Assembly: GCA_964425755.1 (NCBI GenBank)
Contig: CAYRNY010000002.1
Span: forward strand, 62,001-126,000
DNA length: 64,000 nucleotides
From: CAYRNY01 sp964425755
GTDB lineage: Bacteria; Chloroflexota; Anaerolineae; Aggregatilineales; Aggregatilineaceae
Direction: 5' to 3'
The position numbers and the translations under genes are program-made. Under the pieces are notes generated by a model, which worked only from the letters and a program-made list of their open reading frames with translations, did not search any database and had not been told where the DNA came from. The first letter of the stretch is position 1. Every line of letters begins with the position of its first letter. Positions 1 to 8,525 of the stretch are shown here, piece after piece.

Positions 1-682
1 GCAGGTAGGTGTCGCGACTGCTGACGGTCGGCAGGGTGAGCATATCCCACCCGGAGCCATCCGAGCGCAGGACGCTGCTCAACACGCCGCCGGGCACGTC
101 GCTGCCCTGCAGCACGACCGCGCCCGCACCGTCGCCAAAGAGGATGCAGGTTCCCCGGTCGGACCAGTCCACCACGCGGCTGAGCGTTTCCGCGCCGATC
201 ACCAGCGCGGTGTTGACCGAGCCGGTGCGTATTTTGTTCGCGGCCATGTCCATCCCGTAGACGAAGCCGGAACACGCGGCGCTGAGGTCAAACGCCCCGG
301 CGCTGCGCGCGCCGAGGTAGTCCTGCACCAGGCTGGCCGTGCTGGGGAAGATGTGTTCCGGCGTTGCTGTCGCCACGACGATCAGGTCGAGATCGCTGGG
401 CAGCACGTCGGCCACGTCGAGCGCCTTCTGCGCGGCGCGGATGGCGAGGCTGGTCGTGGTCTCGCGCGGCTCGGCGATGCGCCGCTCGCGGATCCCGGTG
501 CGCGTGACGATCCAGTCGTCGTTGGTATCCACGATCGCTTCGAGGTCGTGGTTGGAGAGCACCTGCGCCGGCACTTCCATGCCCCAACCGACGATATGCG
601 CGAACCGCATGGCGCGCGGCTTGTAACTTTTGAGCGCGCGGCCTGGGAGCAGCCGGTGCGGGTATCCGTTGTTGTCGATCAT
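1..682 (-). CDS. fabH: 3-oxoacyl-ACP synthase III (KAS III), C-terminus cut by window edge
   Basis: KAS III starts type II fatty-acid synthesis by condensing an acyl-CoA with malonyl-ACP in the cytoplasm. The visible part (227 codons) has the thiolase fold with the catalytic Cys at about residue 137 in AACSGF, the motif TRTGIRERR near 61-69 and GDGAGAVVL further on. The His and Asn of the catalytic triad lie beyond position 1. I chose the ATG at 682 because AAGGA sits 6 nt upstream; this adds about 24 residues before the usual MRFAHIVGWG start at 610, which has no clear ribosome site. It lies downstream of fabF on the same strand with a hairpin in the 112-bp gap. Family call is secure; the start is less so. 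Confidence 0.93.
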   Translation of the reverse strand, partial: MIDNNGYPHRLLPGRALKSYKPRAMRFAHIVGWGMEVPAQVLSNHDLEAIVDTNDDWIVTRTGIRERRIAEPRETTTSLAIRAAQKALDVADVLPSDLDLIVVATATPEHIFPSTASLVQDYLGARSAGAFDLSAACSGFVYGMDMAANKIRTGSVNTALVIGAETLSRVVDWSDRGTCILFGDGAGAVVLQGSDVPGGVLSSVLRSDGSGWDMLTLPTVSSRDTYL

Positions 683-767
683 GCGTGTTCCTTGCAATGT
701 CCGGTTAACGGCTATCGGTGCGCGGCAGTGGTGGTCAGGCTCAGCGTTTCCGTGCTGTAAACTTGCC

Positions 768-793
768 CCTGGCAACAGCCGGCTGCCGCCAGG
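768..793 (-). terminator. Hairpin directly after fabF
   Basis: Inverted repeat CCTGGC/GCCAGG with an inner CAGCC/GGCTG palindrome begins two bases after the fabF stop on the minus strand. There is no U-tract (GGGGCAAGTTTAC follows), so it may be a weak terminator or mRNA-stabilising stem rather than a full stop before fabH. Confidence 0.4.
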
Positions 794-794
794 A

Positions 795-2039
795 TCAGTC
801 CTCGTAACGGCTGAAAATCAGCACGGCGTTGTGCCCGCCGAACCCAAACGAATTGCTCATCACGTGTTTGATGTCCGCCTTCACGCCGACATTGGGCGTG
901 TAGTTCAGGTCACATTCGGGATCGGGTTCGTCCAGGTTGATCGTCGGCGGCACGAACTGGTGCTGGATCGCCTGGACGCTGAACACGGCCTCGACGCTGC
1001 CCGCTGACCCCATCAGGTGCCCGGTCATGGACTTGGTCGAGCTGATCGCGACGTTGTAGGCATGTGCACCGAAGACCGCCTTGATCGCCCTGGTCTCGCT
1101 GACGTCGTTCAGCGGCGTGCTGGTGCCGTGCGCGTTGATGTAGCTGATATCTTCCGGCTGGAGTCCGGCGCTGCGCAGCGCGAAGCGCATCGCGGCCTGC
1201 GCGCCTTCGCCGTCTTCCAGCGGCGCGGTGACGTGGTACGCGTCGCACGTCGAGCCGTAGCCCGTGACTTCTGCATAGATACGCGCGCCGCGTGCTTTGG
1301 CGTGTTCGAGTTCTTCGAGCATCAGCACGGCAGCGCCTTCGCCCACGACGAACCCGTCGCGGTCCTTCGCGAAGGGGCGCGATGCGGCCTGCGGATCGTC
1401 GTTACGCCGCGAGATCGCCTTCATGTTCGACAGGCTGGCGATGGTCAGGTCCAGCAGCGCCGCCTCTGACGATCCCGCGAGCATCGCGCTGGCCGCGCCG
1501 CGGCGGATTATCTCGTAGGCTTCGCCGATGCTGTTGTTGCCGGTCGCGCAAGCGGTCGAGATTGCCATATTCGGACCCCGCAGGCCGAAGTCGATCGCGA
1601 CTTTGCCCGCCGGGCTGTCCGGCAGCATCATCGGCAGCAGCAGCGGGCTGACGGTGGCATGACCTTCGCGCATGAACTTCTCGATGCCTTCGTAGAGCGT
1701 CTGGAACCCGCCGATGCCGGTGCCGATCAACACGCCGGTGGCATAGGGGTCTTCATCGTTGGCGTTCAGGCCGGAATCGTCAAGCGCCTGCTGGCTGCTG
1801 TACACGGCGACCTGGGTCAGCGGGTCGGTGCGGCGCAGGTCGCGCTTGCTGAAGTGCTCTTCCGGGTTGAAGTTCTTGATCGGCGCCCCGAAGGTGACCT
1901 TCAGGCCGAGTTCTTCGAATTTCGGGATGTGTTGTGCGCCGGAGACGCCGTTCGAGATGTTCTCCCACGCTTCTTCGGGGGTGTTGCCGACAGGGCAGAT
2001 AATTCCCAGACCGGTGACAACCACGCGTTTCAATTCCAC
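795..2039 (-). CDS. fabF: 3-oxoacyl-ACP synthase II (KAS II)
   Basis: Elongating beta-ketoacyl-ACP synthase of type II fatty-acid synthesis, condensing acyl-ACP with malonyl-ACP. The 414 residues match the family's usual length. The catalytic Cys164 lies in STACATG, His304 in INAHGTSTPLND, Lys336 and His341 in SSTKSMTGHLMGSAG. The N-terminus RVVVTGLGIICPVGN and the C-terminal SNSFGFGGHNA are typical. It precedes fabH on the minus strand, consistent with a small fatty-acid cluster continuing left of the window. No acyl-carrier protein gene is visible here. The assignment to FabF rather than FabB rests on overall similarity and is the usual call for this length. Confidence 0.96.
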   Translation of the reverse strand: MELKRVVVTGLGIICPVGNTPEEAWENISNGVSGAQHIPKFEELGLKVTFGAPIKNFNPEEHFSKRDLRRTDPLTQVAVYSSQQALDDSGLNANDEDPYATGVLIGTGIGGFQTLYEGIEKFMREGHATVSPLLLPMMLPDSPAGKVAIDFGLRGPNMAISTACATGNNSIGEAYEIIRRGAASAMLAGSSEAALLDLTIASLSNMKAISRRNDDPQAASRPFAKDRDGFVVGEGAAVLMLEELEHAKARGARIYAEVTGYGSTCDAYHVTAPLEDGEGAQAAMRFALRSAGLQPEDISYINAHGTSTPLNDVSETRAIKAVFGAHAYNVAISSTKSMTGHLMGSAGSVEAVFSVQAIQHQFVPPTINLDEPDPECDLNYTPNVGVKADIKHVMSNSFGFGGHNAVLIFSRYED

Positions 2040-2273
2040 TTGTCGTATCCTCCGCTATTCGGTGCGGCGCTGCCCGGCACGCCAGCGCGACCAACGGGCA
2101 GCGCACGATTCGGCGCAGTACGGTTACGGTTCAGGCCACCGATTATACCGCATCGCTGCGGACTTAGCGCCGGTGCATGTTTATCTCCCACTGTATAACC
2201 CGGTTTGGCGTGGATCGTTGCGCGCGACCGGTGGCAAACCGGTGTGTGGAAATGCGTTTGATCGGGCCGCGCA

Positions 2274-2282
2274 TGGTATAAT
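2274..2282 (+). promoter_or_regulatory. Extended -10 promoter for the SDR gene
   Basis: TGGTATAAT (TGn plus a consensus TATAAT) lies 27 bp before the start codon of the downstream SDR gene; a good -35 box at normal spacing is not seen, as expected for an extended -10 promoter. Confidence 0.55.
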
Positions 2283-2309
2283 GCCGCGCGCGGAAGGAGT
2301 AAATGCTTC

Positions 2310-3251
2310 ATGATCTTGGTGACAGGGGCGCGGGGGCTGGTCGGGCGCGAGCTGGTCCCGTATCTGGTCGAGGCTGGCTGGCCCGTGCGTATACTGGTGC
2401 GCCCCCGGCGGCGGCGGCGGATCGACTGGCCCGCAGCGGTTGAGGTCGTCGAGGGGGCGCTGGAGGATGCGGCAAGCCTGCATCAAGCGATGCAACGCGT
2501 GCATACCGTGATCCACCTGGCGAGCGCGCAGTGGTGGGGCACACGGCGCGACCTGGAGCGCGTGGATATCGAGGGCACGCGGCGCGTCATTGCGGCGGCA
2601 CGTTCGGCGCGCATCGGGCGCATGTTTTACATCAGCCAGCTTGGTGCCGAACCGGCTTCGGCGTACAACTTGCTGCGCGCCAAGGGGCGGGCCGAAGACC
2701 TGGTTCGCAGCAGCGGCCTGGCCTATACGATCATGCGTAGCGGGGTGTTGTTCGGGCCGGAGGACCATTTCGTCAACGGCGTGGCGATGTTGCTACGCTC
2801 GAATCCGTTGTTTTACTTCCAGCCGGGGCAGGGCGAAAACCTGCTGCACCCGCTGTATGTGGGCGATCTGGTCAAGGCACTGACGAACAGCCTGGAACGG
2901 ATCGAGCTGGTCGACGCGACGATCGAGATCGGCGGGGCGGAGTACCTGACCTACAACGAGTTGATCCGCACGGTGATGCGCGTTTCCGGCGCGCAACGCG
3001 TGATCGTGCCCGTGCCGCCGTATATGCTGCGCACGGTGAACAACGTGGTCAGCCGGCTGATCCCGCGCTGGCCGATGACCCCACAATGGCTTGACATCCT
3101 TGCCGGGAACCGCACGGCCAAGCTGGGCAACCTGTTCGATTACTGCGGGGTGCGCCCGGTGCGGTTTGAGGACACACTCCTGACGTACATGCCGCAGCGC
3201 CGTTACCTGCCGGAACTGGTGCGCTTCATGTTCACGCGGCCCCGGCGCTAG
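2310..3251 (+). CDS. Atypical SDR, NAD(P)-binding epimerase-like protein
   Basis: A 313-residue Rossmann-fold protein of the extended/atypical short-chain dehydrogenase group, close in style to NDUFA9/NmrA-like proteins. The nucleotide-binding loop TGARGLVGRE is at residues 5-14, and HLASAQWWGT and LLRAKGRAEDLVRSSGL follow. The classical YxxxK pair is not obvious (AYNLLRAKG occupies the region), so catalysis is uncertain and it may act as an NAD(P)-binding scaffold or reductase of quinone- or lipid-linked substrates. The start has GGAAGGAG 10 nt upstream. It is transcribed alone, convergent with the minus-strand solute-binding gene. Substrate unknown. Confidence 0.8.
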   Translation: MILVTGARGLVGRELVPYLVEAGWPVRILVRPRRRRRIDWPAAVEVVEGALEDAASLHQAMQRVHTVIHLASAQWWGTRRDLERVDIEGTRRVIAAARSARIGRMFYISQLGAEPASAYNLLRAKGRAEDLVRSSGLAYTIMRSGVLFGPEDHFVNGVAMLLRSNPLFYFQPGQGENLLHPLYVGDLVKALTNSLERIELVDATIEIGGAEYLTYNELIRTVMRVSGAQRVIVPVPPYMLRTVNNVVSRLIPRWPMTPQWLDILAGNRTAKLGNLFDYCGVRPVRFEDTLLTYMPQRRYLPELVRFMFTRPRR

Positions 3252-3269
3252 GGCAAAATTCGCGGTAGC

Positions 3270-3293
3270 GGGCGCATGGGGGACCACGCGCCC
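3270..3293. terminator. Hairpin between convergent genes
   Basis: GGGCGC/GCGCCC inverted repeat (6 bp, 12-nt loop) sits in the 59-bp gap between two convergent genes. No U-tract, so a bidirectional terminator role is inferred from position only. Confidence 0.35.
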
Positions 3294-3310
3294 TCATGAT
3301 CGGTCTGGCG

Positions 3311-5203
3311 CTACTGCTGCCCGTCCTGCGGGCTGACCTTCACATCCGGGCTCACGGGGGCATAGGTGACGATTGGCAGTGGATCGCCCAGGTCGAAGTG
3401 TTCGGCCCACAGGCGCTGGTACGTGCCGTCCTGGGCCATATCCTGCAAGGTGGCGTTGACCAGCGCGCGGAAGTCCGAATCGTTGCGCGGCATGGCGAAC
3501 GTGATCGGCAGTTCGTCACCGTAAGGCGTCTCGATCAGGCGCACGCGATCTTCGTACCCGTCACGGATCAGCGCGGTCAGGCGCAGGCTGTCCCCGAACA
3601 CCGCGTCGAGGTTATTCTCGACCACCATCGCGTACAGCGCGTTACCCTCATTCTGGATCGCGAACGGCTCGCGGATGTTCTGGCTCACGCCGAATGCGTC
3701 CGCGAGGGCCTGGATCTTCTCGGCGTCCGGCGCGTCGTCAGCGAAATAACCGATCCACCAGCCCGTGCCCAACATGTCCTGGAAGCCGTTCTCAACCTGC
3801 GAGTTCACCGGCACGGCGAGCCGGTCCCCGTGCAGGATGTAGGGCTGTGAGTATTCGACACGGTCCGCACCGTCCCAACGCGGGCTGGCGCCGACGGCGA
3901 TATCGGCCTGCCCATTGGCGACAAGGTTCACCGCGTCAAGTGGTGATGCCGGCGCAATGGCGATCTGCACGTTCCAGCGGCGCGCCATTTCCCGGATCAG
4001 CGCGTCGTTGAGCGCGTTGGTGATCTCGTAGAGGGCGTTGGGCGCTTCCTGGCCTTGCGGGACGATGCCCGCCACGCGGATCGACTCGCCGTTTGCGATG
4101 CGTTCCACGACGGAGTGTTCCGGGTAGGGCATATCGGTGGGGAAGTCGTTAACCGTGCGTTCGTCTTGATACAGCGCGTCATAAACCGGCACCAGTTGGT
4201 CGAAGTCGATCGGGTCTTCCTGGAACCAGTCGCTGAAGATCGCGTCCAGCCGCCCGCTGGCCTTGAGCCGCTGCAGCGAGCGGTTCAGCACATTGCGCAG
4301 GTTGACGTCGCCTTTGCGCAGCACGATCGCGTAATACTCCGCCAGCACCGGCTCGTCAATCAGGCGCATACCCTGCCGCCCGGCGCGGCGCAGGCTGTCC
4401 AGCGGCCCGACCATCCCCGCGACCTCGCCCGCTTCCAGCGCGTTGAGCGCGGCATCCTCGGTGAAATAGGTCCGCACGTCGAACTGCACGCCGTTTTGCA
4501 CGCTCCAGTTATGCAGCGCGCGCTCGCTGCGGCTGCCGATCGCCACGCCCACCGGCTGCCCGGCAAGGTCCTGGAGCGTGTTGTACGGCGCGTCGGTCAG
4601 CACGACCATCATCTCGTGGTTGACGTAGTAGGGATGTGTGAAGTCGAAGCGCTCGTCACGGTCGCGGGTATGGACTTGCTGCCCGATCAGCACGTCGACG
4701 CGCTCGCCCAACAGCATATTCTCGTCATTGTTGCGCGTGACCTGGGTGAAATCGATCTCGATCGACAACTCGATCCCGATCGCGCGCAGGATGTCCGCTT
4801 CATAGCCTTCGATCTCGCCGCGCTCGTTCATCCACGAAAACGGGAACGCGTTGAAATACGTGCCCACGCGCAGCGTGTCGAGCGTCTGGACGGCGGCCAG
4901 CGCGGACTGCTCCGGTGGGGTATAGGGCGTCGGCGTGAGCGTGGGCAGCGGCGTCGGCGGGACGAGCGTCGGCGCGGACGGCGTGCTCGTCGGGTAGGGC
5001 GTGAGTGTCGGTGTGCTGGTGGGCGCGGGCGTTTCCGTCGCGGTGGGCATCGGCGACTCCGCCGGTGTTGGCGTGGCGGTCGCGTCCTGGTAGGCTGCCG
5101 ACGGGCCATTTAGAGACCCCGTTGCCAGCAGTGCCAGGGCGATCAACAACGGTATGGTCAGGTAGTAGCGTTTGCGTGTCAGTTGCGTGTGTTGGGTCCT
5201 CAT
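3311..5203 (-). CDS. Secreted protein with two tandem family-3 solute-binding domains
   Basis: The 630-residue product starts with a signal or anchor segment (residues 13-32, no lipobox Cys), followed by a Thr/Pro-rich linker (about 42-95) and two complete periplasmic-binding-protein type 2 folds of the SBP_bac_3 class. The first spans about 108-335 (LRVGTYFNAFPFSWMNERGE) and the second about 373-615 (SIRVAGIVPQGQ). Such domains normally bind amino acids for ABC importers or act as sensor inputs. No permease or ATPase gene is adjacent, so this looks like an orphan receptor tethered outside the membrane. The two domains are clearly diverged, so ligands may differ. Fold call is firm; ligand unknown. 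Confidence 0.85.
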   Translation of the reverse strand: MRTQHTQLTRKRYYLTIPLLIALALLATGSLNGPSAAYQDATATPTPAESPMPTATETPAPTSTPTLTPYPTSTPSAPTLVPPTPLPTLTPTPYTPPEQSALAAVQTLDTLRVGTYFNAFPFSWMNERGEIEGYEADILRAIGIELSIEIDFTQVTRNNDENMLLGERVDVLIGQQVHTRDRDERFDFTHPYYVNHEMMVVLTDAPYNTLQDLAGQPVGVAIGSRSERALHNWSVQNGVQFDVRTYFTEDAALNALEAGEVAGMVGPLDSLRRAGRQGMRLIDEPVLAEYYAIVLRKGDVNLRNVLNRSLQRLKASGRLDAIFSDWFQEDPIDFDQLVPVYDALYQDERTVNDFPTDMPYPEHSVVERIANGESIRVAGIVPQGQEAPNALYEITNALNDALIREMARRWNVQIAIAPASPLDAVNLVANGQADIAVGASPRWDGADRVEYSQPYILHGDRLAVPVNSQVENGFQDMLGTGWWIGYFADDAPDAEKIQALADAFGVSQNIREPFAIQNEGNALYAMVVENNLDAVFGDSLRLTALIRDGYEDRVRLIETPYGDELPITFAMPRNDSDFRALVNATLQDMAQDGTYQRLWAEHFDLGDPLPIVTYAPVSPDVKVSPQDGQQ

Positions 5204-5303
5204 AATGCCATCCTGATCGACAGTTTAACGGGGCGCAGCCGCCGGGATTCGGCGCGCGGTCTGGATGCTGCCGCCACCTGAAGCCCGGCGGTCCAGTGTC
5301 GGT

Positions 5304-5918
5304 TTATGGGCCGGTGGTGCGGTACAGGTTGTGCTGTTCGATGTAGACGCGCACCGAGTCGGGGACCTGGTAGCGCACGCTGCGCCCTTCTGCGATGCAG
5401 CGCACGATATCGCTGGCGGCGATATCGATCAGCGGCGCTTCGACCCAGTCGATGCGCGCGGCGATACCGGAGATTTCCGCGTCAATCGCGTTTACGTCCG
5501 GTTCCACAAACGGGCGGCGCATCACGGCCAGCCGCGCCAGCGTGATCAATTCTTCCGGGCGCGACCATGCCGGCAGGTCGCGCAGCGAGTCGCCGCCGAT
5601 CAAGAAATACAGGTCGGCGTCGGGATAATGCTGCTGCACCAGTTTGAGCAAGTCCACGCTGTAATGCGGGCCGGGCCGGTCCACGTCCAGCCGCGTGAGG
5701 TCGAAGCGCGGGTTGTCCGCGATGGCGCGTTCCACCATCGCGACGCGGTGTTCAGCGGGTGCGCGCACGTCGGCGGCGTCTTTGTGCGGCGGCTCGCCCG
5801 TGGGGGCGAACAGCACGCGCGCCAGGTCCAGCCGGTCGGCGGCGGTCTCCGCGAGAATGAGATGGCCGAGATGCGGCGGGTCAAACGCGCCGCCGTAAAT
5901 GCCGAGGCGGTATGTCAC
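5304..5918 (-). CDS. nadD: Nicotinate-nucleotide adenylyltransferase
   Basis: Adenylates nicotinate mononucleotide to deamido-NAD in NAD synthesis. The 204 residues have the nucleotidyltransferase motif GGAFDPPHLGH at 9-19, FAPTGEPPHK, the substrate-site segment FLIGGDSLRDLPAW, and near the C-terminus IAASDIVR in place of the common ISSTxIR, followed by VPDSVRVYIEQHNLY. It lies 33 bp downstream of obg on the same strand, an obg-nadD order seen in many bacteria, so cotranscription is likely. Length is normal for the family. No oddities apart from the ISST to IAAS change, which keeps the Ser and Arg positions. Confidence 0.95.
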   Translation of the reverse strand: MTYRLGIYGGAFDPPHLGHLILAETAADRLDLARVLFAPTGEPPHKDAADVRAPAEHRVAMVERAIADNPRFDLTRLDVDRPGPHYSVDLLKLVQQHYPDADLYFLIGGDSLRDLPAWSRPEELITLARLAVMRRPFVEPDVNAIDAEISGIAARIDWVEAPLIDIAASDIVRCIAEGRSVRYQVPDSVRVYIEQHNLYRTTGP

Positions 5919-5951
5919 GCGGCGATTCCTCCTGTGTGGCTGTGTGGCGGG

Positions 5952-7214
5952 CTAGTCACCCCATTCAAGCTCCATGTCCCCGATGTAAACCATGTCGCCG
6001 TTTTGGATGCCGAGGTCTTCCAGCGCGGCGGTGATGCCCATCGTCTCCAGGATGCGTTGGAAGCGCGTCACAGCCTGGTCGTAATCCCAGTAGGTCATGG
6101 CGACGGCGCGCTCGATGCGCGGCCCGGTCACGCGGTACGCGTGCGCGTCCAGCTTTTCGACTTCAAAGGCCAGCGGGTCCGCGCCCAGCTGGTACAGCGG
6201 CAGTTCTTCGACCTGCGCCGCGTCTTCTTGCGGCAGGGCGTCGATCGCCTGCTCCACGCGGTGCAGCAATTCGCGCACGTTTTTCTGAGTCGCCGCCGAG
6301 ATCGCCAGCGGTTCGTAGCCGAGTGTTTCGAGTTCGCTCTTGACCAGCGGCCAGTATTCCTGGACCTGGGGCAGGTCGATCTTGTTGTAGACCACGATCT
6401 GCGGCTTGTCGCGCAGGCGATCATCAAACAGTGCCAGTTCGGTGTTGATCTGGTGGAAATCCGCGATCGGGTCCTGCGCCATGCCGTCAAGCATGTGCAC
6501 CAGTACGCGCGTGCGCTGGATGTGGCGCAGGAAGTCATGCCCCAGCCCCGCGCCGCTGTGCGCGCCTTCGATCAGGCCGGGGATATCGGCAAACACGAGG
6601 TCGCGGTCCTCGCGCACGACGACGCCCAGGTTCGGCTGGAGCGTGGTGAAGGGATAGTCGGCGATCTTCGGTTTGGCGTTGCTGATCACCGACAGCAGCG
6701 TGGACTTGCCCGCGTTAGGCGCACCGACGATGCCCACGTCCGCCAGCAGTTTGAGTTCGAGCTTCAGCTCGCGGCGTTGGCCCGGCGCGCCTTTTTCGGC
6801 GATGCGCGGGGCCTGGTTAGTGCTGCTGGCGAAGCGTGCGTTTCCGCGCCCGCCACGCCCGCCCCGGGCGACCAGCACACGCTGGCCGGGCTGCGTCAGG
6901 TCGGCGATGATGTCACCCGTCGAAGCGTCGCGCACGACTGTGCCCGGCGGCACTTCGATCTCCAGGTCCGCGCCGCTTTTGCCGGTGCGGTTGCTGGACC
7001 CGCCCGGCTGCCCGTGCTCCGCTGCGAAGTACTGCTGCCGCACGAAACGGACCAGCGTGTTCAGCGTGGGCTGGACGACGAGATACACGTCGCCCCCCTT
7101 GCCGCCATCGCCGCCGGAAGGGCCGCCGCGCGGCACGTATTTCTCGCGGCGGAAATGCACGATACCGTTGCCGCCGTCGCCGCTTTGGACTGTGATCGTC
7201 GCTTCGTCAAACAT
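5952..7214 (-). CDS. obg: Obg/CgtA GTPase
   Basis: Essential GTPase of late 50S ribosome assembly and stress response. In order: glycine-rich Obg fold (1-157, with GGPSGGDGGKGGDVYL), the GTPase domain with P-loop GAPNAGKST at 164-172, switch region YPFTTLQPNLG, Walker B DIPGLIEGAH and NKID, then the OCT domain at the C-terminus (AVAMTYWDYDQAVTRFQRIL...NGDMVYIGDMELEW). The ATG at 7214 gives the conserved MFDEATI start; a TTG 39 bp upstream is open but less likely. At 420 residues it is of ordinary length for OCT-containing members. It leads nadD on the minus strand. Confidence 0.96.
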   Translation of the reverse strand: MFDEATITVQSGDGGNGIVHFRREKYVPRGGPSGGDGGKGGDVYLVVQPTLNTLVRFVRQQYFAAEHGQPGGSSNRTGKSGADLEIEVPPGTVVRDASTGDIIADLTQPGQRVLVARGGRGGRGNARFASSTNQAPRIAEKGAPGQRRELKLELKLLADVGIVGAPNAGKSTLLSVISNAKPKIADYPFTTLQPNLGVVVREDRDLVFADIPGLIEGAHSGAGLGHDFLRHIQRTRVLVHMLDGMAQDPIADFHQINTELALFDDRLRDKPQIVVYNKIDLPQVQEYWPLVKSELETLGYEPLAISAATQKNVRELLHRVEQAIDALPQEDAAQVEELPLYQLGADPLAFEVEKLDAHAYRVTGPRIERAVAMTYWDYDQAVTRFQRILETMGITAALEDLGIQNGDMVYIGDMELEWGD

Positions 7215-7357
7215 AATGTCCCGTAGTCTAGCGTGCGTCGAATCGGGCGTCAAACGCCGCTTGCTCGCCGGCCATGTAACGCCGCTGGTAAACGCGGCCC
7301 ATCATATACCATTTCGCCGGATTGTGCAGCGGTGAGTTAAGGTCCGAAGAACACAAT

Positions 7358-7380
7358 GAGCGTCCCGGTGCAGGACGCTC
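7358..7380 (-). terminator. Rho-independent-like terminator of the polyprenyl synthase gene
   Basis: GAGCGTCC/GGACGCTC forms a perfect 8-bp stem with a 7-nt loop, 42 bp after the stop of the polyprenyl synthase gene. On the minus strand it is followed by ATTGTGTTCTT, a moderately U-rich tail. Confidence 0.55.
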
Positions 7381-7421
7381 GGCTTTGCAGACGCGGTGAA
7401 TTGGCGGTAAGGCGTGCCGGG

Positions 7422-8381
7422 TCAGTGGTCGCGTTTCAACACGAGCTGTGCCAGATCGCGCAGTTCGTCCACTGCTTCGGACGGGGGCAGCGCGTCCAGG
7501 TTTGCGACCGCGCGCGCGACGAGCTCGCGCGCTTTGGCGCGGCCCTGCTCGATGGTGGCTTCCAATGTGCTGCCGCCGATCATGCTCTGTTTTAGCGGGG
7601 CCGGGGCGGTGTCCTGCGCGAGCACGGCTTTGGCGGGCTGGAATTGCCTGCCGTTGCCGTCCCCTTCACCGCCGCGCACGATCGCGGCTGCCAGGCCGCG
7701 TCCCTGGACCAGGTCGATTCCGGCGTTCTTGCCGATCTGCTCAGGGTCAGCGATCAGGTCAAGGATATCGTCAGTGATCTGGAAGGCGAGGCCGAGGTCA
7801 AAGGCGTAACGCGCCAGCGCGTCGCGCTGATCCTGTGGCGCATCGGCTGCCAGCGTCCCCATTTCCGCGCAGGCCACGAACAGCGCGGCGGTCTTCTTGG
7901 CGATGATCTCGTAATAGGTGTCGCGATCCAGGGTGCCTTCTTTGGCGGCATGAATTTGCAGTGTTTCGCCTTCGACCAGCTCGATCGCCGCTTTCGCCAG
8001 CGCAGCGTTGATATCCTGGGGGTAGGGCGCCATGATCTCGTAGGTTTTGGTGAACAGGTAATCGCCCGTCAGCAGCGCGAACGTCCCCCCCCAGCGGGAA
8101 TTCACGGTCTCGCGTCCCCGGCGGATCGTGCCCTTGTCGTTGATGTCGTCGTGCACCAATGTCGCCGTGTGGATGATCTCCACTGCTGCCGCCAGCGGTA
8201 CGACATAGTCAGTCTTCGTGCCGCCCGCTGCCGCGTGGGCGAGCAGCAGCAGACGCGGGCGCAGTCGCTTACCACCGGCACCGAGAATGTGCGTGCTTGT
8301 TTCGGTCAACAGCGCCACTGAGCTTTCGGCAATTGAAAGCAGCAGTTCCTCTACAGCCTGGAGGGGAAGTTGTGTTGCCAT
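7422..8381 (-). CDS. Polyprenyl diphosphate synthase
   Basis: Head-to-tail trans-prenyltransferase making a C15-C40 prenyl diphosphate from IPP and an allylic primer. It is 319 residues long with GGKRLRPRLL at 36-45, the first Asp-rich motif DDIND at 78-82 followed by IRRGRETVN, and the second motif DDILD at 204-208. A low-complexity insertion between about residues 235 and 265 follows GKNAGIDLVQGRG, where family members usually continue with K(A)T(Y)P. Chain length cannot be read with confidence. A strong promoter overlapped by a 20-bp palindrome lies 90 bp upstream, and the GbsR-like gene precedes it, suggesting local repression. Confidence 0.9.
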   Translation of the reverse strand: MATQLPLQAVEELLLSIAESSVALLTETSTHILGAGGKRLRPRLLLLAHAAAGGTKTDYVVPLAAAVEIIHTATLVHDDINDKGTIRRGRETVNSRWGGTFALLTGDYLFTKTYEIMAPYPQDINAALAKAAIELVEGETLQIHAAKEGTLDRDTYYEIIAKKTAALFVACAEMGTLAADAPQDQRDALARYAFDLGLAFQITDDILDLIADPEQIGKNAGIDLVQGRGLAAAIVRGGEGDGNGRQFQPAKAVLAQDTAPAPLKQSMIGGSTLEATIEQGRAKARELVARAVANLDALPPSEAVDELRDLAQLVLKRDH

Positions 8382-8448
8382 GCAGCCTCGCGTATGTGTT
8401 ACTTTGTGTTAACCGGGCCTGGCGTGGTAGTAAGTCGTCTGTTTGTGT

Positions 8449-8468
8449 CTTTTAGAACATTCTAAAAG
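8449..8468. promoter_or_regulatory. Perfect palindromic operator overlapping the transcription start
   Basis: CTTTTAGAACATTCTAAAAG has 9-bp perfect arms and a 2-bp centre. It begins one base downstream of the minus-strand -10 box, so it would cover the predicted start of the polyprenyl synthase transcript. The adjacent winged-helix regulator is the obvious candidate ligand (inference). Confidence 0.7.
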
Positions 8469-8469
8469 A

Positions 8470-8499
8470 ATTATAACAAGACCGTTACAAGCACGCCAA
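8470..8499 (-). promoter_or_regulatory. Sigma70-type promoter of the polyprenyl synthase gene
   Basis: Minus-strand TTGGCG (8494-8499), 18-bp spacer, TATAAT (8470-8475). The predicted start near 8463 falls inside the palindrome at 8449-8468, leaving a leader of about 80 nt. Confidence 0.65.
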
Positions 8500-8525
8500 T
8501 CGTCCATAGGGCTAACGGAATCGTG

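Noticed and set aside
5265..7226. 653-codon open frame antisense to nadD and obg
   Set aside because: It crosses two certain genes on the other strand, and its Arg/His/Val-rich composition is that of a high-GC shadow frame.
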